A stretch of DNA of 64,000 nucleotides, taken from Rikenellaceae bacterium. GTDB taxonomy: Bacteria > Bacteroidota > Bacteroidia > Bacteroidales > Rikenellaceae. Shown in pieces: positions 1-7,756 of this stretch. Numbering within the stretch: position 1 is the stretch's first letter; each line of letters opens with the position of its first letter. Position numbers and translations under genes: made by a program. The notes beneath the pieces are model-generated. The model saw only the letters and a program-made list of their open reading frames with translations. It searched no databases and was not told the origin of the DNA. Location: assembly GCA_015059955.1 (NCBI GenBank), contig SUZK01000001.1, positions 1-64,000 of the forward strand, in the 5' to 3' direction.

Positions 1-157
1 CGTGGGTGATGTGCTCCATGTACCACTTAAATTCGTTGTCGTCGAGGGCGGCATACCCGCGCTGCTGGCGTGCCAACTCTCTTTGTTCGCGCTCTTGGCG
101 CAACTCCTCGGCAAGACGCTCGGTGTCGAGACGAAGTCTTTCGATAATGTTAGTCAT
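1..157 (-). CDS. Hypothetical protein, N-terminal fragment cut by the window edge
   Basis: Reading from the ATG at 157 toward position 1 gives 52 codons without a stop, beginning MTNIIERLRLDTERLAEELR. The first 35 residues are rich in Glu, Arg, Leu and Gln with heptad-like spacing, so a coiled coil is likely. They are followed by YAALDDNEFKWYMEHI. A good Bacteroidetes-type promoter lies about 90 bases upstream on the same strand, which supports this frame over the plus-strand reading of the same bases. I do not recognise the family, and the rest of the gene lies outside the window. Confidence 0.6.
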   Translation of the reverse strand, partial: MTNIIERLRLDTERLAEELRQEREQRELARQQRGYAALDDNEFKWYMEHITH

Positions 158-244
158 AATTTTGGGTTGATTGTGTTGTTAGAAATGAAATTAGTTAGAG
201 CGCAGAACGGCGCCTCGCAAAGTTCAAGAACTGAACTCTGGGTG

Positions 245-276
245 CAAATATACAACAAGAAAATCGCTTTGTCAAG
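245..276 (-). promoter_or_regulatory. Bacteroidetes-type promoter for the leftward gene at 157
   Basis: On the minus strand TATATTTG (complement of 245-252) matches the -7 consensus TAnnTTTG. A TTG at 273-275 lies 20 bases upstream in the -33 position. The AT-rich spacing and the position 88 bases before the ATG fit a real promoter. Confidence 0.65.
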
Positions 277-326
277 GGTTTTAGGCTAAAAAATTTAACG
301 ACCGAGGGTTAAATTGCTGAACGCGA

Positions 327-410
327 GGGGAAATGGGGATTATGGGGATTATGGGGATAATGGGGAGAGTGGGGATTATGGGGATGATGGGGAGAGTGGG
401 GATAATGGGG
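327..410 (+). repeat. 9-bp tandem repeat with ten GGGG tracts (possible G-quadruplex)
   Basis: GGGG occurs at 327, 335, 344, 353, 362, 371, 380, 389, 398 and 407, an exact 9-base period from 335 on, with 5-base linkers such as ATTAT, ATAAT and AGAGT. The array lies between the terminator of the ABC permease gene and the promoter of the gene at 157, so it is intergenic. Plus-strand ORFs across it encode only low-complexity peptides and are not credible genes. Four or more adjacent GGGG tracts with short loops can fold as a G-quadruplex; that property is known, its use here is inference. Confidence 0.85.
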
Positions 411-424
411 AGGTTGCTTCGCCT

Positions 425-462
425 GCAAATAAAAAGAGAGGAGCGCTGCCGCATGGCAACGC
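425..462 (-). terminator. Rho-independent terminator after the ABC permease gene
   Basis: On the minus strand GCGTTGCC, loop ATGC, GGCAGCGC (complement of 443-462) is followed by TCCTCTCTTTTTATTTG. It lies 29 bases past the stop codon of the ABC permease gene and would close the leftward operon. Confidence 0.6.
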
Positions 463-490
463 CCCATCTGTTATACTATATACGTACCCT

Positions 491-1762
491 TTACTTTGTT
501 CTCAGCCACTGCCACAGCTCACGCCACGAGGCACGCTTGCCGTGGGTGAAGATGCCTATGCGGTAGACCTTTGCGGCAATCCATGTCGTTACGATAAATG
601 TGGCATATAGCGCCACTAACGAGACGATAATCTCCCACGTTGCGATGCCGAAAGGTATGCGAGCAATCATCACAATGGGCGAGGTGAATGGTATCATCGA
701 GAACCAAAAGACTACCGACGAGTTAGGGTCGTTGAAGACCGACATCATCACGATAAGTGCCAAGATGATAGGCATCATGATGATTGTGTTAAACTGCTGA
801 CCATCCTGCACCGAGTCCACGGCAGAGCCTGCTGCGGCATAGAGCGAGGCGTAGAGCAGGAAGCCGCCCAAGATGTAGAGTATGAGGTATGCCAGGAGTG
901 TGGCGATATAGCCCGTGTCGGTGAGCGTTCCCATAAGCGACTGGAGCATGGCGTCGCTCGATGCTGCCACCTCCGCAGAGAAGAGCTCGGGGATGACAAA
1001 CTTCGAGGCGCTGATGACAAGCACGGCCCATATCGCTATCTGTGTGAGGGCTACCGAGGCTATGCCGAGTATCTTGCCCACCATAAGCTGGAAGGGTGAA
1101 CAGCTGGTGACCATAACATCTATCACACGGCTCGACTTCTCCTCGACAACCGAGGTGAGCACCATCTGGCCGTAGAGGATGATAATCATATATAGCAACA
1201 TGCCCAAGATAAGGCTCAGGGCGTAGCTTATGCCCGAGGCGTAGTCGGTGCCATCGTTGTTCATGGTCTCGATGTTGACCTCCGTGGCTATGTCGGCAAG
1301 CACCTTGTTAAGGTCGACACCAGGGATTACCTCCTGCGCCTTGTTGTGCTCGATGATAGCCTTGACGTGTGTCGCTATCGTCTGCTCGATGATGGGTGTC
1401 GACGAGCTGTTGGTGTAGAGACTGATGTTGCCATCGGTTGCCCCTTGCTCGTCAATGTGTAGTATGGCGAAGATGCCGCTATCCTCGTTGTAGGTGTCGC
1501 GTGCCTCGTCTATGGTAAGCTGGCTCTGGTCGACATATTTAAGCTCGGGTGTCGAGGCGTGTATGAGCTGTGGCGCTACCTTACCACTCTCGTCGACAAT
1601 AACAACTTGCTTGGTGTCGCCAGTGCTGTATACCGCTACCAGCGAGGGCGCTATCATCAAGCCTATCATTATCAGTGGCATGATGAGCGTCGTTATGATG
1701 AACGACTTCTTGCGTGCGCGCTCCGAGAACTCACGCTGTATGATAAGTACTATCTTGTTCAT
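491..1762 (-). CDS. ABC-2 type transporter permease (NatB/YhaP-like)
   Basis: A 423-residue integral membrane protein. One membrane segment lies near residues 20-45, a periplasmic stretch of about 130 residues follows, and five or so hydrophobic segments lie between about 180 and 410. This is the layout of ABC-2 permeases of the Na+-efflux/NatB group. The start MNKIVLIIQREFSERARKKSF is typical of the family, whose N-terminus carries a basic cytoplasmic loop. It follows its ATPase gene by 11 bases in the same direction, so the two form one transporter. The substrate is unknown; co-transcription with a radical SAM/lipoprotein pair makes a link to that system possible but unproven. Confidence 0.88.
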   Translation of the reverse strand: MNKIVLIIQREFSERARKKSFIITTLIMPLIMIGLMIAPSLVAVYSTGDTKQVVIVDESGKVAPQLIHASTPELKYVDQSQLTIDEARDTYNEDSGIFAILHIDEQGATDGNISLYTNSSSTPIIEQTIATHVKAIIEHNKAQEVIPGVDLNKVLADIATEVNIETMNNDGTDYASGISYALSLILGMLLYMIIILYGQMVLTSVVEEKSSRVIDVMVTSCSPFQLMVGKILGIASVALTQIAIWAVLVISASKFVIPELFSAEVAASSDAMLQSLMGTLTDTGYIATLLAYLILYILGGFLLYASLYAAAGSAVDSVQDGQQFNTIIMMPIILALIVMMSVFNDPNSSVVFWFSMIPFTSPIVMIARIPFGIATWEIIVSLVALYATFIVTTWIAAKVYRIGIFTHGKRASWRELWQWLRTK

Positions 1763-1773
1763 AGCTCTGTCGT

Positions 1774-2700
1774 TTATAGCGTACCGTTTACGGCACGAAT
1801 GAATATGTCATTCATAGATGGCATCATCTCGCTCATGGCGCGTAGCTCGCACTCCTCGTTGAGTGTGGCGATGACGCTCTTCACATCCTCATCCTTGGGG
1901 ATGTGTATCTTCGTGGCGCGGTAACCCCCAGCTACACCACGGCTCTCGCCCGTGATGGTCGCTCGCTGCTCGATAGCCCTTGCAAAGGTGGCGTCGTCGG
2001 CACGGTGTGTAACCTCGAAGGTGTTGCCACCCGCAGCGCGACGTATCTCCTCCACCGAGCCCGAGAGGATGTTACGCGAGCGGTTGATTAGCGTTATGTG
2101 GTCGCATATCTCCTCTACGGATGCCATGTTGTGCGTCGAGAAGATGATTGTAGCACCGCGGTCGCGAAGACCCAATATCTCCTGCTTCAGCGCGTTGGCA
2201 TTTATAGGGTCGAAGCCCGAGAATGGCTCGTCGAAGATAAGTAACTTAGGCTCGTGGACAACCGTAGATATAAACTGCACCTTCTGCGCCATGCCCTTCG
2301 ATAGGTCCTCGACACGTCGTGTCCACCAGTCGTCGATGTTGAGTCGCTCGAACCATGTGCGTAGACGTCGCTCGGCATCCTGCTTAGTCATGCCCTTAAG
2401 GCGTGCGAAGAATATAGCCTGCTCACCCACGCGCATCTTCTTGTAGAGGCCGCGCTCCTCGGGCATATAGCCTATGTGGAATATGTCGTCGGCAGTGATA
2501 GCCTTGCCGTCGAGTAGCACACGCCCTGCGTCGGGCATGGTGATGCGTGTTATGATGCGTATTAGCGTTGTCTTGCCAGCGCCATTGGGACCTAAGAGTC
2601 CATATACAGCGCCGCGAGGTACCTCCAACGATACATCGTCGAGAGCCTTATGGCCTGTATAGCACTTGCTTACCCCCTCTACTCTTAGTATTGTGTCCAT
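1774..2700 (-). CDS. ABC transporter ATP-binding protein
   Basis: A 308-residue ATPase, partner of the downstream permease. Walker A is GPNGAGKT (residues 37-44), the signature is LSKGMAQKV, Walker B is LLIFDEP and the switch histidine is in STHN. The last 90 residues resemble the C-terminal extension (DUF4162 type) common in NatA-like ATPases. The gene starts 25 bases after the radical SAM gene stops and precedes the permease by 11 bases, so it is probably the third gene of a four-gene leftward operon. Confidence 0.93.
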   Translation of the reverse strand: MDTILRVEGVSKCYTGHKALDDVSLEVPRGAVYGLLGPNGAGKTTLIRIITRITMPDAGRVLLDGKAITADDIFHIGYMPEERGLYKKMRVGEQAIFFARLKGMTKQDAERRLRTWFERLNIDDWWTRRVEDLSKGMAQKVQFISTVVHEPKLLIFDEPFSGFDPINANALKQEILGLRDRGATIIFSTHNMASVEEICDHITLINRSRNILSGSVEEIRRAAGGNTFEVTHRADDATFARAIEQRATITGESRGVAGGYRATKIHIPKDEDVKSVIATLNEECELRAMSEMMPSMNDIFIRAVNGTL

Positions 2701-2725
2701 GCTATTTATATGTTAATGTTATCTG

Positions 2726-3802
2726 CTATTTGAGCATTTTGTAGTGGCAGTACATAAGCTCACCATCGTTGTCGCGTAGATGCATGCCTCCGCCACGGCA
2801 GAACTCCCACACCTTACATTTGCCGCACTCTCCCGTGCGTGTCCAGTCGCGGTTGCGGAACTTCTCGAAGCGGTTTTGCCATACGTCCCAGAAGTTGTCG
2901 CGGTAGATGTTGCCCTGCGTATAGTTGCTACGTACGCTTGTGCAACCCGATATGTCGCCATTAACGCGTATGGATGCTACGGTAACACCAGCATTGCACA
3001 TGTAGAAGTGGTCGCGTACCTCCGTCTCGTAGCCTCCCAAGAAGCCCTCGCAGGCGTAGTTTAGCTTTATGCGTCCCTCGCGACGTGTGGCGCGTATAAA
3101 CTCCATAAGGCGTCGGAACTGCTCCGCGTCGAGGTGGAGCGTCTCATCCTTGGCTGCTCGCCCTGCGGGGAATATCGAGAATATGCGCCAGTGGGTGATG
3201 CCCTCCGAGATAAGGAACTCCTTCCACTCGTCGAGGCGCTCCATCATCGCTGGCGTGACGCACGTTATGGCGTCGTATGCTAAGCCCTTGTACTGGCGTA
3301 TGTTGCGTAGTGCCGCTCGGGCACGCTCGAAGCTCAGGGCATTGCCACGTATGTGGTTGTGCACATCGGCAAAGCCATCGAAGCTCACGGATATGGAGCG
3401 TAGTCCAGCATCTACTAACGAGCGTAGACGCTCCTCTGTTAGTGCCATGCCATTTGTCACCATGCCCCACATATATCCACGACGCGTAACCTCACGTCCC
3501 GCCTGCTCAAGGTCACGGCGCACCAATACCTCGCCACCCGAGAAGATGATGAGTACCTTGCTGGGGTCGACATGGGGCGTTATCTGCTCGTCGAGCACTC
3601 GTAGGAAGTCCTCGAGAGGCATATCCGCCTCGCTCACATCTACGCGGCAGTCGCTACCGCAATGACGACACGCCAAATTACAACGAAGCGTACACTCCCA
3701 GAAGAGTGTACGCAACCTGTGACGCTCTACCGTATCGTCATAGAGCCCTTTGAAGAGCTTGAGCCCTATATACTTACGCAGACCTAATCGTTTACCTTTC
3801 AC
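2726..3802 (-). CDS. Radical SAM/SPASM enzyme of the rSAM/lipoprotein pair
   Basis: A 358-residue radical SAM protein. The 4Fe-4S/SAM motif CxxxCxxC is Cys41-Cys45-Cys48 (in LRCNLACRHC). A Cys-rich C-terminal SPASM-like region includes CNAG, SGCTS and CGKCKVWEFC, which would bind auxiliary Fe-S clusters. SPASM enzymes modify peptides. The gene begins 17 bases after a small lipoprotein gene. This pairing matches, from memory, the Bacteroidetes rSAM/lipoprotein system (TIGR04133 with TIGR04134), in which the enzyme is presumed to modify the neighbouring lipoprotein; the chemistry is not established. Start chosen as the first ATG. Confidence 0.9.
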   Translation of the reverse strand: MKGKRLGLRKYIGLKLFKGLYDDTVERHRLRTLFWECTLRCNLACRHCGSDCRVDVSEADMPLEDFLRVLDEQITPHVDPSKVLIIFSGGEVLVRRDLEQAGREVTRRGYMWGMVTNGMALTEERLRSLVDAGLRSISVSFDGFADVHNHIRGNALSFERARAALRNIRQYKGLAYDAITCVTPAMMERLDEWKEFLISEGITHWRIFSIFPAGRAAKDETLHLDAEQFRRLMEFIRATRREGRIKLNYACEGFLGGYETEVRDHFYMCNAGVTVASIRVNGDISGCTSVRSNYTQGNIYRDNFWDVWQNRFEKFRNRDWTRTGECGKCKVWEFCRGGGMHLRDNDGELMYCHYKMLK

Positions 3803-3819
3803 TTGTCGGATAGCTTCTA

Positions 3820-4146
3820 TTACTGCTGTGACTGCTGCTCCTTCTCCTTGTGCACCTTGTCGAGAAGCTTTGCGGCATCCTCATCGGTAAGTGGCTTAGC
3901 AACCGAGCCATCGGGGTATGTTGCAGCCTCCTCCTCAGCAGGAGCCTTCTCATCCTCTATTGGTCGTACAACCTCACCATCGGGGAATGGCACGCCATAC
4001 ATCAACATGATGCGTGGGTCATCCTCCTCAATCTCGGTAGGAGTGGTCTGTGCATCCTGCGCCTTGTTAGCCTTCTTAGTGCCACAGCACGCCGCTGTCG
4101 ATAGGCCCAAAAGACCCAACATGGCAACCTTCAGTTTCTTGTTCAT
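3820..4146 (-). CDS. Small lipoprotein, putative partner of the radical SAM enzyme
   Basis: A 108-residue protein with a lipoprotein signal peptide: lysines at 3-6, a hydrophobic core, and LSTAAC with Cys20 as the likely lipidation site (Cys21 follows). The mature part is short, acidic and low in complexity. Two related motifs stand out: MYGVPFPDGEVVRP near residues 49-62 and TYPDGSVAKPL near 77-87. MYGxP is, from memory, the hallmark of lipoproteins paired with radical SAM enzymes in this order. The C-terminal 20 residues are Lys, Glu and Gln. First gene of the leftward operon, behind a near-perfect promoter. Confidence 0.8.
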   Translation of the reverse strand: MNKKLKVAMLGLLGLSTAACCGTKKANKAQDAQTTPTEIEEDDPRIMLMYGVPFPDGEVVRPIEDEKAPAEEEAATYPDGSVAKPLTDEDAAKLLDKVHKEKEQQSQQ

Positions 4147-4185
4147 ATCTTGATGTTTTAGTTATTTCGGACTATTTCTCCTCTA

Positions 4186-4217
4186 CAAATGTAGGAATAT
4201 TTTTCCTATTCTGCAAA
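4186..4217 (-). promoter_or_regulatory. Promoter of the lipoprotein/radical SAM/ABC operon
   Basis: On the minus strand TTTG (complement of 4214-4217), a 20-base spacer, then TACATTTG (complement of 4186-4193): a full match to the Bacteroidetes consensus. The leader before the lipoprotein ATG is about 35-40 bases. Confidence 0.8.
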
Positions 4218-4245
4218 TAAAACGTAATTTTTAGGCGTAATCGTA

Positions 4246-4275
4246 TTGCCACGCCACAAAAAATTAGTAACTTTG
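4246..4275 (+). promoter_or_regulatory. Promoter of the cold-shock gene
   Basis: TTG at 4246-4248, a 19-base spacer and TAACTTTG at 4268-4275 fit the Bacteroidetes promoter pattern. The ATG of the cold-shock gene is 25 bases further. It stands back to back with the leftward operon promoter. Confidence 0.7.
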
Positions 4276-4299
4276 ACCTACGAATAATATCGTACGATT

Positions 4300-4503
4300 A
4301 TGCAGGGACGAGTAAAATGGTTCGATAATAAGCGTGGCTATGGCTTTATTCTTGGTGACGATGGCACCGAGATATATGTCCATTATACGGCACTGCAAAG
4401 TGATGGCTTCCGCGCCCTCAAGCATAATTGGCGTGTTCGTTACGATGTGTTTACAACGGCTGATGGCCGCGTCGAGGCACGCAACGTCGTTGTCGAGAAG
4501 TAG
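4300..4503 (+). CDS. Cold-shock domain protein
   Basis: A 67-residue single-domain protein starting MQGRVKWFDNKRGYGFI. RNP1 is KRGYGFIL (about residues 11-18) and RNP2 is IYVHYTAL (about 25-32), the two single-strand nucleic-acid binding motifs of the CspA family. Its length equals that of typical CspA proteins. It is expected to bind RNA or single-stranded DNA in the cytoplasm. The next gene starts about 36 bases downstream, so read-through is possible, though no functional link is evident. Confidence 0.9.
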   Translation: MQGRVKWFDNKRGYGFILGDDGTEIYVHYTALQSDGFRALKHNWRVRYDVFTTADGRVEARNVVVEK

Positions 4504-4539
4504 TGCTGTCGTGCGAATTAACATTAAATGTGTAAGTGT

Positions 4540-5766
4540 ATGTCAAACAAAGAGATAAATAGTCATAGTGGCGGCGAGCAACCCGCACCAAAGGCCTTTC
4601 GTAACCCCTTCAATCGTCGTGGTCGCTTCAAGTATATATTGCGCTATGTCATCTTTGGCCTCGTGGCGCTATCGCTTGTTGCTACGGGCATCTACATCAT
4701 CCTCGACTGGGATGAGCCTGCCGAGGAGCAGCCAAAGGCTCAGACAAGTGCGGTGAATGGCGATGCAAAGAGCGCACTTGAGGCTGTCGACAAGGTGGAA
4801 GATGTTGTCCAGGAGGTTAGCGAGCCTACCCCCGAGTTTGCCACCGTGGGCGATATGCGTGCGAGCAAAATGAATTTGGACTATGGATTAGCAATACAGA
4901 TTCAGGAGCGTGATTTATTAGTCATCAATGTCTCTCGCGCTGGTAATATCATGGTCGGTGATAGGTATTGTAGTTCTCGCGACATTGTCCGTGATGGCGA
5001 GCACTCGTATCTGTCGAAGGTGGTATACGACTTTCTGGTAGATGTTGATCTTTCGAATAAGCAAAGCGTTGATATAGATGCGGGTAGGTGTTTCGATTTG
5101 AGCAGAGGTATTGTTCTGATTTGTGCCGATGAGGAGTTGGAGTATGACTACTATTTGAAAGTAAAGGGCGAGGTTACTCATGCGTTCGACCTCTATCGTG
5201 ATTATGTTGCTCAATGTGTCTATGGCATGCCATTCTATGAGCTTGGTGGCGAGCAGCAGACGAGATTAAAGCAGGTTATCCCTTATAAGATTGATGAGGC
5301 TCTGCACGGTTATACGTATGACATCGTCGAGGAGGTTACTCCCCAAGACCTTCAGTTTTCAGATGATGCGTCAGTATTCGATGACTTTAGCTTCGACATG
5401 GACGAGGATGAGGTGGAGATAGAGGATGGCGAGGAGATCTTCACAAGCTTGGCGGAACCTGCAACATTCCAGGGCGGTGGTATCGCTGAGTTCCGTGCAT
5501 GGGTGATATCTAATGTTAAATATCCTCAGATTGCTCAGGAGAACGGTATCCAGGGTAACGTAGCCATCGAGTTCGTTGTTGATGAGAAGGGTAAGATTGG
5601 CCGATTCAAGGTGCTTATGACTCCAGACCCAATCCTCTCGGATGCTACTATCAAGACAATGGAGAAGGCAAACTCTCTTAAGAGAGGTTGGAAGCCTGGT
5701 ACTAAGGATGGTAAGGCTGTGAAGCAGAAGTTCGTCTTGCCTGTATCGTTCAAGCTCCAGAACTAA
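4540..5766 (+). CDS. Membrane-anchored ExbD-like/TonB C-terminal domain fusion
   Basis: A 408-residue protein with one membrane segment (about residues 35-57) and a large periplasmic part. The region around residues 100-240 resembles the periplasmic half of Bacteroidetes ExbD/TolR proteins: a LLVINVSRAGNIMVGDR start and the late segment VYGMPFYELGGEQQTRLKQV, which mirrors the YGxPYxxLxxxQQ pattern of those proteins. An acidic linker follows. The last 95 residues are a TonB C-terminal domain (WVISNVKYPQIAQENGIQGN and an LPVSFKL end). The start at 4540 is preferred to 4528 because the paralogous next gene begins equivalently (MSHKQ against MSNKE). The anchor is not an ExbD-type segment. Likely role: energy transduction to an outer-membrane receptor. 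Confidence 0.8.
   Translation: MSNKEINSHSGGEQPAPKAFRNPFNRRGRFKYILRYVIFGLVALSLVATGIYIILDWDEPAEEQPKAQTSAVNGDAKSALEAVDKVEDVVQEVSEPTPEFATVGDMRASKMNLDYGLAIQIQERDLLVINVSRAGNIMVGDRYCSSRDIVRDGEHSYLSKVVYDFLVDVDLSNKQSVDIDAGRCFDLSRGIVLICADEELEYDYYLKVKGEVTHAFDLYRDYVAQCVYGMPFYELGGEQQTRLKQVIPYKIDEALHGYTYDIVEEVTPQDLQFSDDASVFDDFSFDMDEDEVEIEDGEEIFTSLAEPATFQGGGIAEFRAWVISNVKYPQIAQENGIQGNVAIEFVVDEKGKIGRFKVLMTPDPILSDATIKTMEKANSLKRGWKPGTKDGKAVKQKFVLPVSFKLQN
4641..4773 (+). repeat. Coding direct repeat, copy 1 (membrane anchor module)
   Basis: This 133-base stretch recurs at 5882-6014 with only two mismatches. It encodes the membrane segment and the DWDEPAEE..KAQTSAVNGDAKS linker of the ExbD-like/TonB protein. Identity falls off sharply on both sides, which points to recent duplication or gene conversion of the anchor. 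Confidence 0.95.
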
Positions 5767-5780
5767 TAGAGATATATTAT

Positions 5781-6539
5781 ATGTCACACAAGCAAGATAG
5801 CAAGGAGCTTAATGGCGCGGGTGGTGCTCCCAAGGCATATCCAGATGCCTTTGAGCGCCCCTCTCGTTTCAAGAATATTTCGCGCTATGTCATCTTTGGC
5901 CTCGTGGCGCTATCGCTTGTCGCTACGGGCATCTACATCATCCTCGACTGGGATGAGCCTGCCGAGGAGCCGCCAAAGGCTCAGACAAGTGCGGTGAATG
6001 GCGATGCAAAGAGCACTTTTGCAGCTGTCGACATGGGTCTTAGTGTGCAGTGGGCATCGCAGAATGTGGGCGCCGAGAGCCCTGCGCATTATGGTGACTA
6101 CTACGCCTGGGGCGAGGTAGCGCCTCGTGAGACCTTCCGCTGGAGAGAGTCGGCAAGCTATGATAAGGAGTACCCCGCTACGCTCGATGCCGAGAGGGAT
6201 GCCGCTACGGTGGCGCTCGGTGATGGCTGGCGCATGCCTACACGCGAGGAGTTCCAGGAGCTTGTACACAAGTGCAAGTGGCGTGAGGCTGAGCGTAATG
6301 GTGTCTACGGCTTCGAGGTTGTTGCTCCCAACGATAACGCCATCTTCCTACCCGCTGCGGGCTATCGTCACGATACACTCAGCTATCACGTAGGCATCGA
6401 GGGCCTCTATTGGAGTGCCTCGTCTACGGAGGAGGGCGACAATAAGCGCGCCTCGCTCGTGCGTGTCACTAACCATGAACGTCTTGTCGATGACTACTAT
6501 CGCTACTATGGCGCACCAATACGTGCCGTAAGAGAGTAG
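5781..6539 (+). CDS. Membrane-anchored protein with a C-terminal FISUMP/DUF1566-like domain
   Basis: A 252-residue protein. Residues 1-75 repeat the anchor of the preceding gene almost exactly (one membrane segment, then DWDEPAEEPPKAQ). After residue 76 the sequence changes to VDMGLSVQWASQNVGAESPAHYGDYYAWGE in outline, then a WRMPTREEFQEL motif, a LPAAGYR segment and YWSAS, ending in a PIRAVRE-type motif. That order is characteristic of the Fibrobacter-succinogenes-major-domain/DUF1566 family, whose function is unknown. It starts 14 bases after the previous stop codon and is probably co-transcribed. The domain should lie in the periplasm. Confidence 0.85.
   Translation: MSHKQDSKELNGAGGAPKAYPDAFERPSRFKNISRYVIFGLVALSLVATGIYIILDWDEPAEEPPKAQTSAVNGDAKSTFAAVDMGLSVQWASQNVGAESPAHYGDYYAWGEVAPRETFRWRESASYDKEYPATLDAERDAATVALGDGWRMPTREEFQELVHKCKWREAERNGVYGFEVVAPNDNAIFLPAAGYRHDTLSYHVGIEGLYWSASSTEEGDNKRASLVRVTNHERLVDDYYRYYGAPIRAVRE
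5882..6014 (+). repeat. Coding direct repeat, copy 2 (membrane anchor module)
   Basis: Second copy of the 133-base anchor module at 4641-4773; the differences are one T/C and one A/C. Here it feeds a FISUMP-like domain instead of the ExbD-like/TonB domains. Confidence 0.95.
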
Positions 6540-6579
6540 CGAGCGATAACTTTATCTCGGTAATAATAGCCTAATGAGA

Positions 6580-6630
6580 GGCTTTGCGGGTGTCAATAAG
6601 TATTTTTACCACCCGTGAAGCCACTTTTTA
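6580..6630 (+). terminator. Terminator after the FISUMP-like gene
   Basis: Arms at 6580-6592 (GGCTTTGCGGGTG) and 6610-6622 (CACCCGTGAAGCC) pair with one small internal mismatch and are followed by ACTTTTTATT. It lies 41 bases after the stop codon. Confidence 0.6.
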
Positions 6631-6669
6631 TTACTATCTTCGCGCCGGAAATAACCAAATGATGATTAT

Positions 6670-7692
6670 ATGAAGATAAAGAGTTTATTAGTTGCTGTGG
6701 CTATGCTTACAATCTCTATGTCGGTAAGTGCGCAGGCGCCAGAGCAGCAGAAGAAGACAACCGCCGAAAAGGTCAAGGAGTTTGCCGATAAGCATATGCA
6801 CCTCTCGGGTTACCTTCAGGGTGGCTTCTCGTGGGATACGGATGCAGGCTCGACCTTCTACTTGCGTCGTGCACGTGTGAGTCTTTCGGGTGACTTTGCC
6901 AAGGAGAAGTTCGACTACCGCTTGCAGGTAGATATGGCGGGCTCGCCTAAGATTTGCGACCTCTATGTTCGCTATAAGCCCTTCAACGAGCTTAATGCTC
7001 AGATTGGTCAGTTCAAGCTCCCATTCTCACTCGAAAACGAGCTATACGGCCCAACGAAGTTCGAGTTCATTGAGTACTCATACCTTACTACCTATCTTGT
7101 GCGTAACAACGCCAAGTATGATGGTATCTCGGCTACGGGTCGTGATATGGGCTTCCAGCTCTATGGTGGCTTTATCAAGCGCGATGGTTACAGCATCATC
7201 AACTACAACGTAGGTCTCTACAACGGCGCAGGCATTAATAGTAAGGATAATAACAAGTCGAAGGACTTTATCGCACGCCTTATTGTGAAGCCTATCGAGG
7301 GCCTCTCTATCTCAGGTTCGTATATGTACTCGGAGGTTGCCCACGCGGGTCTAAACTATATGAAGGCTCCCCGTTGGTCGGTAGGTGCCATCTACGATGT
7401 CCGCCACTGGATTGTTCGCTCGGAGTTTGCGCAGGCCGACTTCGGTGGTAACACTACCAACGCCTTCTACGCCCTTGCTGGCTACCACTTCGAGAAGCCA
7501 TGGAGCGTGGCAGCACGCTATGAGTTCATCAATGATAAGCTGGGTCTTCTCGACCAGCAGCGTGTGACGCTCGGTGGCGTATATAAGCCCTTCAAGTTCT
7601 TGCGCTTGCAGCTTAACGCAACATACGAGATGGATGCCATCCGCGAGAAGAGTATCTTTGGTGGCAACCTTATGGTGTCGGCAATATTTTAG
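6670..7692 (+). CDS. Outer-membrane porin, OprO/OprP-like
   Basis: A 340-residue secreted beta-barrel protein. The signal peptide ends near MSVSAQA (residue 23). A short polar helix, KKTTAEKVKEFADKH, precedes LSGYLQGGFSWDT, and FYLRRARVSLSGDF marks the family: phosphate-selective porin type (PF07396). Alternating aromatic strands run to the C-terminal LMVSAIF, a typical barrel end with terminal Phe. In Bacteroidetes these porins often carry anions or other small solutes, but the substrate cannot be read here. A weak -7 element, TATCTTCG, lies at 6635-6642. The following transporter gene is 64 bases downstream, perhaps in the same transcript. Confidence 0.88.
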   Translation: MKIKSLLVAVAMLTISMSVSAQAPEQQKKTTAEKVKEFADKHMHLSGYLQGGFSWDTDAGSTFYLRRARVSLSGDFAKEKFDYRLQVDMAGSPKICDLYVRYKPFNELNAQIGQFKLPFSLENELYGPTKFEFIEYSYLTTYLVRNNAKYDGISATGRDMGFQLYGGFIKRDGYSIINYNVGLYNGAGINSKDNNKSKDFIARLIVKPIEGLSISGSYMYSEVAHAGLNYMKAPRWSVGAIYDVRHWIVRSEFAQADFGGNTTNAFYALAGYHFEKPWSVAARYEFINDKLGLLDQQRVTLGGVYKPFKFLRLQLNATYEMDAIREKSIFGGNLMVSAIF

Positions 7693-7756
7693 TTAGCGTC
7701 GAGAGCTATCACAACTTAGTGTCGAGAGCTAATACAGAAATATAAATTAGATAGAT

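Noticed and set aside
2..289. Plus-strand 95-residue ORF at the window start
   Set aside because: The minus strand has a better frame with a promoter; the plus reading crosses that promoter and shows no family features.
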